From Phoronis australis (taxonomy: Eukaryota; Phoronida; Phoronidae), in assembly GCA_002633005.1 (NCBI GenBank), contig NMRA01000230.1:189453-253452 (forward strand): a stretch of 64,000 nt of DNA, given 5' to 3'. A model generated the notes under the pieces. That model was not told the origin of the DNA. It was given only the letters and a program-made list of their open reading frames with translations, and searched no databases. The translations under genes were made by a program, and so were the position numbers. Positions 10,666 through 23,659 of the stretch are shown piece by piece; position 1 is the first letter of the stretch, and each line of letters begins with the position of its first letter.

Positions 10666-13600
10666 ATGGAGGAAACAGGCTTACAGGTACAGTACTTCTG
10701 TAACGTGCACGGTTCATTGATGTTGGCGCTTGCTAGTTGAACTGACTTAAATGCCTCAGTAGTCACTGACAAAATCCCCTAATCTAGTACTCTAGTAGTA
10801 GATGTGAAGCTGGATCTGTGCCTGGTACCATATGTCCTGAGTGGGGAATATTTTGGCCGAGGAGGAAATCAGCCCTCTCCCCCTTAGACAATGCAGTCAA
10901 TAGACAGGCAACTGACGGCTGACGCATTGTCTAACCTCCCCCTCTGTCTCTGTCACCACCAATCCACCCCCCCCCCGCTCACATCACCCTTCATTCAGTG
11001 GCATGCCTCAAGTTGCAGTACTCAGTACTGATTTTATATCCTTGATTAAGGGTACTTTTGCGAATTGGGTGGAGATATTTTTCTGTGATTTAAAAAAAGA
11101 ATTATTGGTAAATACGACTAGGGCTGAATTGACATCATGGAACCTGTGTTGTAATTAATTGGGGCACAACCGAAATTGAATGTCTGGTATGGTTGTTTTT
11201 CTAGCAACATCATGCCAAACCATACGTCATATTTGAATTATTTTGTACACGGTTTTTGGCCAATCGCATATGATGGAAATGCTGCATCGGAGCATCATGT
11301 GTTGCTTCTAATTTATTCATCTCAGCGGAAACAAATTCCCGGCACAGATAAGCTAAACACAGCTTAACAATAATTTATGGCTCTCTGATGCTCTGCGTAC
11401 TGCATGGATAATTAGTCCCATGTATCTTGCCCTGCAAATAACCACGCCGTGTGCAGAATTTGGCGTCGTTGTAGTTTGAATTCAAGTTCATTAACAGCTG
11501 AATTGAACAGAATGTACTTCCATTTCAGGTGTTTTCTCGCTTGACCCCACGACCTGACCTTCGCCTTGACCCTGACCTGTTTGATGACCCCCCAGTGAGG
11601 GGCAAAGTGTACGAGTTCTACGGAGAGACTGGCAAGACAGAACTGATGCTCCATTCTGTCATACAGTGTATACTTCCTGAAAGTTGGAACGTAAGTGAGT
11701 GTTTCATTTGAAAATTTGTTGTTGATATGGGTACTATAGGAATATCTCAATAATTTGGTCTACAACATGGCAGACAAGTGAAATTTTGTTTCTTATTTTA
11801 TCCTTAAAGAGGCCTGGAACGCGATGAACAGACTAAATTGCCTTATTGAAAGTGGTTCTCTGCCACTGAAACAGAATTCAACCTGCTCACCAGGTATTTC
11901 AAAAATCATGAATTTTGTGACTTTTTTCTGGAAAATTCATCACAGGGGAAAGTGAACTATGTACACGCTACTGGACATTGCGAGATGGTACTTTCGTGGG
12001 GAATTGTTTAAAATAAATTTTTGACTAGCTTTAGCGCTCCATGCCTCCTTAAAAGCTAAATTTCATCAAAAAACTCTTCATCTCTTTAACACAGCAACCA
12101 TTCAGTAAGTGTTATCAGAAGTTCTGGACATTCACTACAGTTTTAGAAATTTTTGGGAAAATGTGGCACAGAAAATTTTGGTTATCATTTTTGTTCAAAA
12201 TTGGTAAGATTTATCATTTCCAATTTTTATATTTTGAAAGTTTGGCTAACTCATCAAAACTCATTTGACTTTGTCAAATTTGTAGTGAACTTGCCCTGAA
12301 ATTTTGTTGACAAGAAGAGATTTGCTTTATTATTCTGTTTAAATTACCCCAGGTTTTGTGTAGTTATGCTGTTATAAGTCAGCATTTTACTGTAGTATAA
12401 ATGAGTATGATTATACATTGGTAACATCACGCCACCTATTGTTAAGTCTAAAAATATCTCTGTCACGGTGTGTTGGCAGAAAATTATAGATTCGTCTTGG
12501 TTGGAACAGGATTTTTTCAGACTTAACTATAGGTGGCGTGATGTGTCCAACAAATGGCATGTATGAAGACTAATTATTCTAAGCTTATACTATAAGTATT
12601 AGTCGATTATTTCCTAATGCTAAGTATTGATTTGAGGCAACTTTTTGACACTGTGCTTGGCAGTTCTTTTCTCTACATGTCTGGAAAAATGACTGTGTTA
12701 AACCCTCTACTCAAATTGTCCAATGAATTTAGTTTTTCCCATAGTTGCATTAAACAATACAGAAACACCTTTCTCCAGACTTTAGTAAAGATTCTCTATC
12801 CAGCTTGGTGAATCTCAAAAGTTGGTCTGGCACCTCTCTGCTTGCTGGTGGTCATTTTTGATAAATGGTTAATATAGTTACATATACATGTATCTATTTG
12901 TCTTATCAGTTTTTCACATGCACTGTAGTACAGTGGGCTGTGCATAGAGTATTGGGTCTATTTATAGTCATGGTCATTTTTATCATATTTTGATGGTATT
13001 TTTAATAATTGCTTGGATTGTTGCTGTTATTATTATTATTTTTATCATTATTATTATGATTGGTATATTGAAGAACTTATTATGTAGTTAACACATTGTT
13101 CACTACCACACATTGTTTTGTTTCAGGGTCTACCACTAGGTGGTGCTGGTGCTTCTGTCCTCTATTTTGACCTTGATTGTCATCTATCACTCCTGCGAAT
13201 CGCGGCAATCCTCGAGTCACGCTTCCACCAAACTTTATCTACCTCTGGTCATCAGGGTGTCTCCCAAGCAGACCGTTTCGTCAGAGACTGTTTACAGCGC
13301 CTCCATGTGGTTCACTGTTGTACTATCACTCAACTTCTGGTAACCTTACACGGATTGGACAGCTTCATGGCTCGTGAGTTGAACACATGTCTCCTTGTTG
13401 TCGATAGCATTGCAGCATTCTATTGGACAGATCGACAGGAAGGTCACAATGAGGGTGTTGCCAAGGTGACCATGACTCATCGAGTGATTGAATGCTTGCA
13501 GAAAATTTTGACGGACTATAATCTAATTGGCTTCGTTGCAAAACCAGTGTTGTTTCAAAGGAAGAAAACTGGAGAGACTGATGTGAACAGATCTGTGGGT

Positions 13601-13789
13601 GCAGAAAACAGCAACAGTGGTCTAGAACATTATGAATACCTGCCGAAGGTATGGCAGGCTTTAGTATACAGGCGGTTTATAATAGACCGATGTGGTGCTC
13701 AATACAGAGTGTCTTGGACTGGAAAAGGAATGGCTTGTATGGAGAAAAGCTTTGATATATGTAATGCAGGTGTGACTCTCATGAGTTGA
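10666..13789 (+). CDS. XRCC2: DNA repair protein XRCC2, RAD51 paralog (3 exons)
   Basis: Exons are 10666-10686, 11529-11690 and 13127-13789. All junctions are phase 0, giving 281 residues against 280 in human XRCC2. The start is the ATG in GAAGAAAATGG, a good Kozak context, in a tiny first exon followed by GTACAG; human XRCC2 also has a short first and a large last exon. The RecA-like core is recognisable: VYEFYGETGKTELM (34-47) is the P-loop region, VLYFDLDCHLSLLR (72-85) and LLVVDSIAAFYWTDR (150-164, Walker B Asp154) match the human protein closely. Known role: member of the BCDX2 complex (RAD51B-RAD51C-RAD51D-XRCC2) that helps load RAD51 in homologous recombination. Odd point: the P-loop is two residues shorter than the usual GxxxxGKT. 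A possible polyadenylation signal is at 14769. Confidence 0.93.
12424..12544. mobile_element. 121-bp miniature inverted-repeat element in XRCC2 intron 2
   Basis: Arms 12424-12449 and 12519-12544 are 26 bp each and match with a single mismatch; the outer part is ACATCACGCCACCTAT. The centre is about 69 bp without coding capacity. No clear target-site duplication was seen. Confidence 0.75.
13027..13062. repeat. ATT microsatellite
   Basis: Short run of TTA/ATT triplets in XRCC2 intron 2, about 65 bp upstream of exon 3. Confidence 0.85.
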
Positions 13790-14768
13790 GATCTTTTGAA
13801 ATGACAGTGTTTCAGTGGACCGTGTGGGATGAGTGCTCAGAGCATAGCAGGTTTTGACGAGGAATGGGGTTGAGGCTTGTCGCTTGAAAATGGTCCTGTT
13901 GGCTCAAAAATGGTTATGAGAAAGTAGACAATTAAAGCAGTTTCATGAGAACGTTACTACACAGATGGCACTATGATGTTTACTTGTTTCAGTTCTTAGC
14001 CTGTTTGCTTATTGAGTGCCTCAAATCACCCATTAATCCCTTTTGACCTCACGAGACATAAGCCAGGAAAAATATTTCTCCAAGCAAAAATTGTGGTGGC
14101 ACAGAATTTTCCAAACTTGAAGTTCCGGGTACACCTCCTGGGCTCCTGTTGGAAGTGAGAGATAACCTGTGATTTGATAGGCCGGTCCTTAAATAACAGG
14201 TCATCGTGGTTGCAAGGTGTTTACCCACAATGCAGCACCTATCAAGCACTTGCTCTGCTTCTTCACATGCAATTGCCTTAGTCACTGTCTCATATTTTAA
14301 TTATAATTTAATTTTAATTTTATTATCATTGTAATGCAGCGAAGAAACTTGTACTTTTTGTATTTTGAGTTGCAGTGTCGTCTCTAAGAAATTAGCAAAA
14401 GATCTGGATGTGTTTTATATGCTAATCTTCTCAGGAGTGTTTGACATTTTGGAAAATATGTCAATCATACCAAAGATACTGTGTAGCTATATGTTTGACC
14501 ATGCAATGTGTATTTCTACCTCCAAATAGTAGAGCACAATCCTGTTGAAGCTGTCAAATTTCATGAGGGTGAATAGTGACGTCGCGGCTTGTGTGTACAA
14601 TCAGATTTCGACCATTGAAAATATAGGGAGTTGGTGGTCTATCATTAGGGTATATTTCTGAGATAGTTTTGATTTAAATGATCGTTGTAGCAATGGAAAT
14701 ATTAGTTATCCTGATATAGAGAATTTCAGATTGACTGGTTAATGAGCTACAACTTGAATTTTATTCTG

Positions 14769-14774
14769 AATAAA
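14769..14774 (+). promoter_or_regulatory. Candidate polyadenylation signal of XRCC2
   Basis: First AATAAA found after the XRCC2 stop codon, implying a 3' UTR near 1 kb. It could be unrelated. Confidence 0.35.
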
Positions 14775-14887
14775 TTTTGCATAGTTTTCTATGAGTTACA
14801 TGTATTGATTAATTTCACTAATAATTCAACAGCAAAATCATGCAAAAGAGTGTCTATGAAAGCTCCCTACAAACAAGTGCCTTTTTT

Positions 14888-15108
14888 TAGGGCTTGGAAT
14901 TTTCCTCTTTTAAGGGGATTTCCTCTTTTTTGGTTTTGATTTCTGCGTATTTGATTTCCAGTTTCTTCTTTTTCTTCTCTTTTTTATCATTATTTTGTCT
15001 TTATTCGTGCAAAAACGTTTATTTCATCTAAATTTTACGACACAAAAATTGATGTCATCACATAAGCCTAAATGTGCCTCTTTTTGTAATTGGTCATTCC
15101 AAGCCCTG
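14888..15108. mobile_element. Inverted-repeat element, CAGGGCTTGGAAT family, copy A
   Basis: It begins AGGGCTTGGAATTTTCCTC and ends GGTCATTCCAAGCCCTG; the ends are inverted repeats of each other. The interior is T-rich with repeated TTTCCTCTTTT and shares blocks (ACGACACAAAAAT, CACATA-GCCTA) with copy B at 37525. No coding capacity. The CAGGG start resembles hAT elements, but an 8-bp target duplication is not evident. Confidence 0.75.
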
Positions 15109-17876
15109 TTTTTTTGTTTTTTTTTTTGGAGTCCAATTTCTAAATGAGTGACGCGTATCTTAATTCCCTCCACATCCAAGATAAACGCACTGTCTCATTG
15201 AGTTACAGAGAAAAATGCCTTTAAAAGTGTAAGTACGACTCTAGTCGAGATCTGCAAAGTAATACTATTGGTAAATTCATGAATCTGTTTCGCTAGTGCT
15301 GCCTTTGGCCGTGAGGGCTATTCCCTTCATTGTGAAAGTGTCTACACAGGCGAACGAGGCTAGGGCTAGGGAGGCTGCATGTATAATTTCACAAAAAGTA
15401 TTCTAGCGTCGGAGAACGCGAGAGGTACATGTAGGTTAAATGTAAAAAAAATCGGGCAAAAAAATTACTTTGTTATGCACTGAGCAGACCAAACTGAACT
15501 TAGTGTCGTTAAGGCTGGTGCCATAAATTCAAAGATTTCGCTTGGCATGATCCGCAAGCTCACAATACGTAATACATGTTTTAGGCCCTCGACCGGAAAC
15601 CATGTCGGAAAAGTCTTTCTCCGAGAACAGGAAACTGCAAGGGTTCAGCTGCCAAGATATCAAACAACTAGAGTATTTTATGAAAAAAGTTCCCTAAAAG
15701 TAGCACGATAGCGAAACCGAAGCATGTTCACAAAATGTTGGCCTATATACGGGATTGGAACCAATAGAATCTTGCCTTGAAATATGCTTTAAAGTAGATC
15801 AAGGGCGAGTCCCACTGTGCTACAAACATATAGACAGGTGTGTTGATGAACTCGTTAGTTTTGTAAGCTTTGCCAAGTTCAAATAACAACGCGTTATAAT
15901 GGCCACAAATGAAAACACTGAAAAAACGGCAGCTCTTTGTTTCACGATTCATTCTTGCTATGAGCTATATTGCTTCAGTGGTAGCGAAGTACCCGATATT
16001 GTCCCAGGTGTATACAGTACGCACCTGCGATGACCTTTTCCTGCACTTCGGAGCGCCTTGTTCTCAATTATGAAGAGAGTCAAATCTCAACAATGAGTTG
16101 TATAGTGTTCGTCGGTTTGTTCAGGCAACAGTGGATCCTTCACTTGACACAGAATGAATAATTAATTTGGTGGGGAATCGTGGTATGAAATGTCAAATGC
16201 CGTGATGTGGTATCTCAGTCCAAATTTCATTGGTAAGTGTGAACTTGGATGTTCATTAACTACCGAAGCCAGTATGAACGGTCCAGTTAACTTGGTACTA
16301 TACGTCGACGCTGCGCTCTGACAGGAGTTAAGTCAATGTGAAAGGGCCTTAAGTCAAGCTCGTTGAAACCAATTCCCTATATTCAAACTGTCTCCGAACT
16401 TTGTTTGCAAATGTAAATTTCTTAATTCGAGTTCATGCCAAGCTAGGGCCCGGTGTTGTTCTCCCATTTCAAGCACGCACCCAGCCTAAAGTATAGGGGT
16501 GCTCGAATTTCTCGGAGCGCGGACGTTTTACTGAGAAAAGGACTTTCTGGACTTCTGTCTCGCGCTTGCGGACCGTCGCTGAAAAGCATCGGATGTACCT
16601 GCACAGTAAACTAGTTGTGTTAAACGTGCGCATTTGATAGATGATTTATCAAGTCCATGAGTTATGTTCAGTCAAAATTAGCACCATTAAATTAAATAAC
16701 TGCCGATGTGTCCTTTTTCTAGTTGGAAAATAAACGTATTCCTTTTTCTTGTTCGTGATTTATTAGTCATGGTCAATGTTGTCCAAACCCAATCGTCCAG
16801 ACAATTACACGCACGACATAACACAAATAATTACACTGTTACAACCACAGCCCCAGAAATCGCTTTCACATTATATTCATGTTTTCATTCATTCCCATTT
16901 ACTCCGTCACTCCTCTGTGAGGGTTTGATTTTTAAGTAGATACCGCCGCGTGGAATTCTATGAGAATCGGGTGCGCCCTATCAGCCGTAGCGTTCGAATA
17001 ATTAGCCTAAAAATTTTCAAAAAGCTGTCATCTCTTTGCCAAGCTGTAAATTTGTTAGAATGTATTAGATACTTGGTTGTAATTCGGTGCTGCAAGTTCC
17101 TTGCGCGAAAAGCAAGATCACACAAGATTTCCCCGTGCATTTCAAGAGAAGCCGTACACCTCATGGGCGGCTCACTATAGGGGACTGGGGGGGGGGCTAT
17201 AGTCTCCCACTTTTTTCAGTGCTGCGCCGCCCATGTTACGGGGGTCACGATTATTCTACCTCTACTCGCTTGTGTGGTCACCGGAACGCGATTCTTCTCG
17301 TCACCTAGCTGATCGATCAGCGCCATCTGGGTCTTGGGTCTTGGAGACGAGGCAGGCATTGCAGACCTGATAAGAATTCAGGAGTAAAAACAAAATAGTT
17401 GTGTGATCAAAGTGGACGTGCCTCGACAGGTAATGAGCCCAGTGGAAAATATACTGATTTATCTACTTACTAATCTTACAGGAGTTCCGACAGGACAAGA
17501 AAATGTTTGTCAATTAACGAGAGAGTTACGTGCTTTCCTGTGGGCGTATTGATTTATTAGTCACGTTATCTCAATAATTTCCCATTTGAAAACTTCCTCG
17601 ATTATTTGGCCAGGTGTCAAAGTCGTAAACGAAGAATAAGTAAGCAATAAAAGTTATTCGTGGGCTTTTCAAGTTTTGTTTTCGGTGATTTATTTGAAAA
17701 TGATCTGTCACGACCTACGGGAAGAACATGAGAATCTATCACGTTGCCGGTATTTCGACAAGTTTGTATCTCGAAAAGAACGCCCTGCGTCGTAAACATA
17801 TTACAATTATTATTATTATTATTAGTGGTATTAGTAGTAGTAGCAGCAGCAGCACCAGCAGCAACAGCAGCAACAG

Positions 17877-17925
<49 letters not shown>

Positions 17926-18961
17926 GTTATAATTATTATTATTATTATTATTATTATCATTATTATATTATCATTGCAGTTATTATTGTTTTTATTATAA
18001 TCGCTACTATTATCAATTATTGTTATTGTTAGTGTTGCTGTTATTATGTACAGCTGTCGAGCAAGTAGGCTTTTTACTCTCTTCAAAAATTAACAAAAAA
18101 TAAACTAAGTGGATGGTTTCAAATGCTTGATGTGACGTAACTGGCAATGTTCTTTGACAGTGATATCCACAATCAAAAAGCGTCTGTGGCAACATCCGCG
18201 TCAACTCTAACAAAATTCGAGCCTTGATAGATAAAATTGTCCTCGTCACTTCTTCATAGTTCATGTTGCAGTGACTATATCAAGAACGCATAGGGACAGT
18301 TGGCTGTTGAGCGCCTCTAACAGTGACTAAAGCTGTTTCTCACGTTAGCCCTTGTTTCATAGAAATTGAACAAATGAACATTATCGATTAGTGGATTTTC
18401 TTCAAAATACATCAAGTTGTATGGGACCCTAGGAAAATTCATCTTTACTTAAGGAGACTTTGTTTACAAACTCACAGGCCTCATTCTACAATAGTTGCGG
18501 TCGGTATTCACTAACGTCACTTTCGATAATTGGAAATGGGATTTAGTCTTTTAACTGGAAAGTTAAAATGCAGATTCTAAAAATGTAAAAAATCGTGTGA
18601 GTTTGACACACTCTTCAATGAGTTATCATTGTAAAGTCCTCTTAACTAATGAAACTTGTCTTGATATTACAGTGGGCTTTGATTAAATGATTGTAGAAAA
18701 GCATTAAGAAAAAAGAAATATACAGGTGTAGAGCAGAGAAAATTTTGTTGGACAGACTCTCCCTAACCGTGAACCATTGAGGAAACGAAACAGATTATTA
18801 TCACGGTGAAGCATAACTCGTTGTCATGTTCATTTGAACTTGAGCCTGCCAAATGCGCGGTAAACCTGCCATTCTGACTCATAAAATCAAGAGGTTATAC
18901 ACCCATTTTGATAGTTCAGAGTGATAGTGGTGATTCAAAAATCATAACGGTGATTTTTACA
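15109..18961. other. Intergenic region, no gene recognised
   Basis: No exon with both a family resemblance and splice sites was found. A partial hAT-like fragment lies around 16470-16600 (GCACGCACCCAGCCTAAA then GGTGCTCGAATTTCTCGG), and a long triplet microsatellite at 17801-17998. Confidence 0.5.
17801..17998. repeat. ATT / AGC compound triplet microsatellite
   Basis: Long run of ATT triplets with an internal AGT-AGC-AAC block around 17830-17880. Because the unit is three bases, several frames stay open and give poly-Ile, poly-Leu or poly-Ser/Asn translations with no meaning. Confidence 0.95.
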
Positions 18962-19121
18962 TAGGCGGATTTAGAGGGGACCGTTTTTTTCTAGTAAAAG
19001 GTCCCCAGGAATTCGAGCCACTTATATTTTAGACTGGGTGCGCGCATGCAACCGTGCTTTACGCAGTTGCCCGAGACAAAATGTTGGGCCCCTCCCTTAT
19101 GATATCCTAGATCCGCCACTG
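18962..19121. mobile_element. hAT-like miniature element
   Basis: The left end contains GGCGGATTTAGAGGGG and the right end is CCTAGATCCGCCACTG, so the ends are inverted copies of a CAGTGGCGGATCTAGG terminus. The inside carries GGAATTCGAGCCACTTATAT and GGGTGCGCGCATGC, matching other copies in the window. About 160 bp, non-coding. Confidence 0.75.
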
Positions 19122-21169
19122 TTTAAAAATCACTTCGGTGATTCCGGAACCAACACGTTGATTGTCATAAATTTTCAGCAGTCGTAGTTGTTGCAAATAC
19201 GGAATGATTTTCCACACTGAAGCCGCCCCTGGATCTCGAGCACCACAACACGTGGAGATGACGTCAACGTTACGCTAGAGGAGAAAATTGAAAGACATGG
19301 AGGGAACTGTGGGTGGGCCCATTTTGTCAACATATGCCACGTGACACGTCAAAGGGTTGTCCACTACAAAACTCGAATTTGATTCGTTGGCCTGACCACC
19401 GTCTCCAACCAAGCGTTGCCAGTGAACGTTACAAAAAAGCCAACTCAGTCGATGTTGGAATCACTGAATCCCGAGGTGAGTTGTGTAGTATTCAAAAATC
19501 TTGATAAAGCTTTTTCTAATATGGTCAATGGTTTAGTTCATATTTTAGCGTTCAGTAACATTTGTGATACGCATTCTGGGTAAAATTTAATTGTTACATT
19601 ATGTCCAATGCTTTGTTCTGGACATGCGCACAAAACAGAGGTGTTCCGATGAACTTGGAAACTAACGTTATAGGAATCTAGGAAGGATGAACAAAGCAAC
19701 AACGGTCTTTGTTAAGAAAGAAATTTTGTGGGCCTGATTTGGATGTTCAAAACTGACGCAAAAACTCGATTAAGATAAGTTTCAAAGTCAGAGTTTTGTG
19801 AAATGCGGTGGTGTAATTTCATTTTAATAGTTTTGCAAACAATGGTACATCCAACCGGGCATCAATCTTTGGCCCAGCGTACGTCAAGCGTTCCTTTATC
19901 AGCGAGTTTTCAATTTTTTACTGTTAGGACCTTCTGAACAAGCCAGCGTATTTAGCAAAAAATCTACAAAACTCTTGAGTTTTACTCAGTAAAGGAAAGT
20001 ATTTCCAGAAAGAAATTAAAAAGGATGGGGAATTCATTTTTTTCTTAGTACCCAGTAAATTGGATCACGTGACCATGTGTTTGGATAAAATTAAGCAAAA
20101 TTGGAAAATTTTAAAAACACTTCTCAATAATGTTTTGGAAACCAGTGCAAAAAGTATTGTGCGGTCATGCTTCCGATCAGCCATTTCCGAGATTTCATAT
20201 TCCGAACTGGCCAAATTTGGACACAACCGCAATTCGAGCAGTTTGATCAGACATTCTTTTTCATTGATCATAGTGTTGGTTCATAATCCTCTCATAAACT
20301 GGGAGAATATTTGTAGCAGTGAAAGTGATTTTATGGGGTTAGGAATAGTGTTAATGTTGTGAACATGTACAGAGACAATGACGGTTATCCAGGATTTGGA
20401 ATAGCTTGGGCATCTCCTCTTATGGTCATTAGTTTCTGAAGATGGCTGTTATGAAGAGCCGAAACTGTCAAGATTTGACGTTGTGTCTCAGTAATCTGTC
20501 GGGTAGTATGAGAGCAAATACGTTCTCAAGTGGTTATAAACCTGGCCGTCTTCGACCACAAAAAACAGGTTTTGATTTAGGCCTCTTGCCTTAGCTCATG
20601 GAATAGTCCAACTGTGAGATGACCAAAAGAACTGACAGTTCGTTATTGCTCGAGATCGGACACTGCATGTTGACTTGTCACGACACGTCATTTTCTCATG
20701 GTCTCAACGAATGACGGGCAATCAGTGCCCTGCAAACAGAAATTATTTCTCATCTGGGTAGGCCTAAGGTAGTCACCTGGTCTTTGCTAGACCGTCTCGT
20801 CTAAGAGTGGGCTCACCTAGAACAGCCTAACAACGATATCGTCGAAATCGACGACATTTCTTGAGTCCGCTCAAAAATATTTCGGCAAAGGAACAACTTA
20901 CGCCTTCGTCTTTACAGTGCAAACTGTATTTTTCAAAAATTTCGAAGTCTGGTTAGCATGCCAACTGTGACCATATTTATAGGTTGAGGAATTACCATGT
21001 TCTGTTTGCCTTGTTCACTTGTTCGTCTTTCAGTTCTGATAATTTGTTAGATTGAGTTGATTAGGGAGAAAGGGAAGAAAAAGTTATCAAAAGCGAGAAC
21101 GATCGCTTGGCAATGCTTTTGATCAGTGCGCGATATTACTAGTTAATGCTATGATTTTCCGTCTGAAAA

Positions 21170-21323
21170 CAGTGGTGGATTTATAGGGAGGGGGGGGCAA
21201 GAAGGCCAAATTCTCCAAGATTCCATTTGGCAGTTCGGGGGTGCGAATTTCTGACGGGCCGGGCAAATTCCTGGCTAATTCTCTAACCTGACACCCCCTA
21301 ACTCAAAATCCTGCTTCCGCCCC
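21170..21323. mobile_element. hAT-like miniature element near the peptide-precursor gene
   Basis: It starts CAGTGGTGGATTTATAGGG and ends AAAATCCTGCTTCCGCCCC, an inverted pair with a decayed right tip. It has the poly-G and GGGTGCGAATTTCT blocks of the family. It lies about 120 bp upstream of the acceptor before the first coding exon of the next gene. Confidence 0.7.
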
Positions 21324-21445
21324 GGGAAAATACCGCATCTAGTTTTATGTGAATAGTAGATTACATCGAAATTCCTCCTCCTGGAAAAAAACGCGGGTTC
21401 ATAACCGCTTTAAACCGCATTCCTTTTCTTTACAGGTGAATCACA

Positions 21446-23622
21446 ATGGGGAAGGCTGTCGCCATATTTCTCGTGCTCGCCATTTTCTGCAGCATCGTTG
21501 TTGAAAGCGAGGCTGGCTGGTTTCGCCGAGTCTGGCGCCGTGTGAGACGAGCTATAAGCAACGGATGGAGCTGGCTACGTCGTAATTGGTGGAAAATCAA
21601 ACAAGCTATGTAAGTTTTATCTTCGTGCCTTCGCACAGTCGGTGACATTATCACCACTCTACCGTGCACTTCGTCACGTCACAGAGCTGATGCACACACA
21701 AAACCCTTATATAAAAATGTAGAACTTGTTTTGTTGGTAGACTAAATAGAACACTTTGTCTCGTTCAATCTGAATTTTAACAATACCAACGGGTCTGCAC
21801 CGCTTCAGATCCACCAGAACTTCCTATCTTCGTAGCATTTATTCTATGATGGTTATTCAGAAAACAGGCAACGCTGTCTCACAACTGTTGGCCATTTGAG
21901 TCAATATACATAGCGGGACACACCTAATAAGACAATAACAAAAAAAACGTACACAATTTCCAATTCCGAAATTAATTAACAGCAATGGATAGCCATTACC
22001 GTTCTAGTAGAACAGCTTGAAGCCCATGCATTTAAAGGATTTTCTGACTATTTTTAAAAGTTAATGATATCGAGTTACAACATAGTATACACTGGCAACC
22101 CAAGAAATGTTTTAGTTGCGCCTAATATGGTTTACTAACCGTATAGGTATTTCATTACACGTGCTTATTGTCTCGCCATCTCACGTTTTTCTAACCCTCA
22201 CACGTGACACTTGACGGTTCTTTTTCTATGTTAATGGAATAGGTTTATGCAATTAGACTTTACATTGAATGGTACTTTGTCATTTATATGTATTTTTAAT
22301 TTATTATTCATCTTAGGGCTCTTACCCTATTTATTGAGCCTTTGCAGTACTTAACTAATTATGAATATTTCAGTCGGATGCTGTGATCAACGCAACGTAA
22401 TTTAACCAAGTAAGTCCGACTGAAATATTTATAATTAGTCATGTACATGTTTGCTGTATTACATTCAAAGTTTTCATACAAGCTTGCGTGATCTTTAGTC
22501 GCGTTTACCTGAGTGCTTTGGTTCGATAGATTTCAAATTTATCGTTGTCTTAAATGTACTTGGTCATAAACGCCTTGAACGGTTTGCCTTCCAGCCCTAG
22601 AGCTTGCCGCTTCGTATGCCGCTACAGAACGTATTATTCGAAACCGTGTAAAATCTGCAGAAATTTCTTCAGAAGATATGGCAAGAGAGAGGTAAGTGTC
22701 ACGCGCGTCAAGTCAGTCTTTAGTCTTTGTGTTCATTGCCCTCAAAACTGTACTTTTGGTGTCTACGTCTTCCGTTAGCCTTTAGCGAAAATTTCTGGAT
22801 GTCGCCTCTAAGCAGTTACACCTACTCCGCTCTACATCTCTTGCATCGTTACCGTTTGCAATAGTCACGGTGAGCGCATATCGGTGCTTTGCATTGCACC
22901 TTTTGTACTTTCAGCTGACGGAAACTAATTACCAGGAGATTATAAAGTATGTCCCAGAAGAAGAAAAGGAAATGGCACTGAGAAGTTTGAAGGAGCCTGG
23001 ATCATATGGTGGGTGATAATTATTCCCCATGAGTTGTGCTATTAAAGTAACCGAAGATTTTTAGCAGACGTTACTGAGCGATAATAAAGTACCCTTTGAA
23101 TTCCCATGCAGCACCATCTTTGTGAAAGCTATTGTGTTGCTCAATGTTTTGGGGTGGAACCTTTTGTGATGGTTCTTTAGTATGTCTAGTTACCATTTCT
23201 ATACTTGATGAGAACAACATGGATCGAATGCTTCAATGGAAAATCCACGGTCGCTTTCTTGATTTAACCGAGTTTGCATTTTAATAGGGATCGGTACTTA
23301 TATAATATTAACATGAATAATTATGCCATTTTAACGTTTTTTTAAACAGTTAAAACTGTTCATATGGGTGTTTCCCTAAGGTGAAACAAAGACTTCTTAC
23401 GTGTCTGAGACTATGACGTATTCAAAGTCAAGTAATACGAGGCTCATGCACAAAGCATTTGAACACAATTCACGAGAAAATTTCGATAAATGTAAAAGGA
23501 CACGCCAACGAACTTTTTTGCACGAACTGTTGTGACTTTGAAATCCGTGTGTGATGATGATAATATTAATAATGATAATAATAATGATAACAACAACAAC
23601 AACAGCAGCAACAATAATAATG

Positions 23623-23659
<37 letters not shown>

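Noticed and set aside
17728-18086. Poly-Ile, poly-Leu and poly-Asn open frames
   Set aside because: They arise from the ATT microsatellite.
19299-19480. Coding first exon ending CCCGAG|GTGAGT upstream of the peptide gene
   Set aside because: The donor is good, but the frame after ATGGAGGG stops early and the longer frame has no ATG; at most an untranslated exon.
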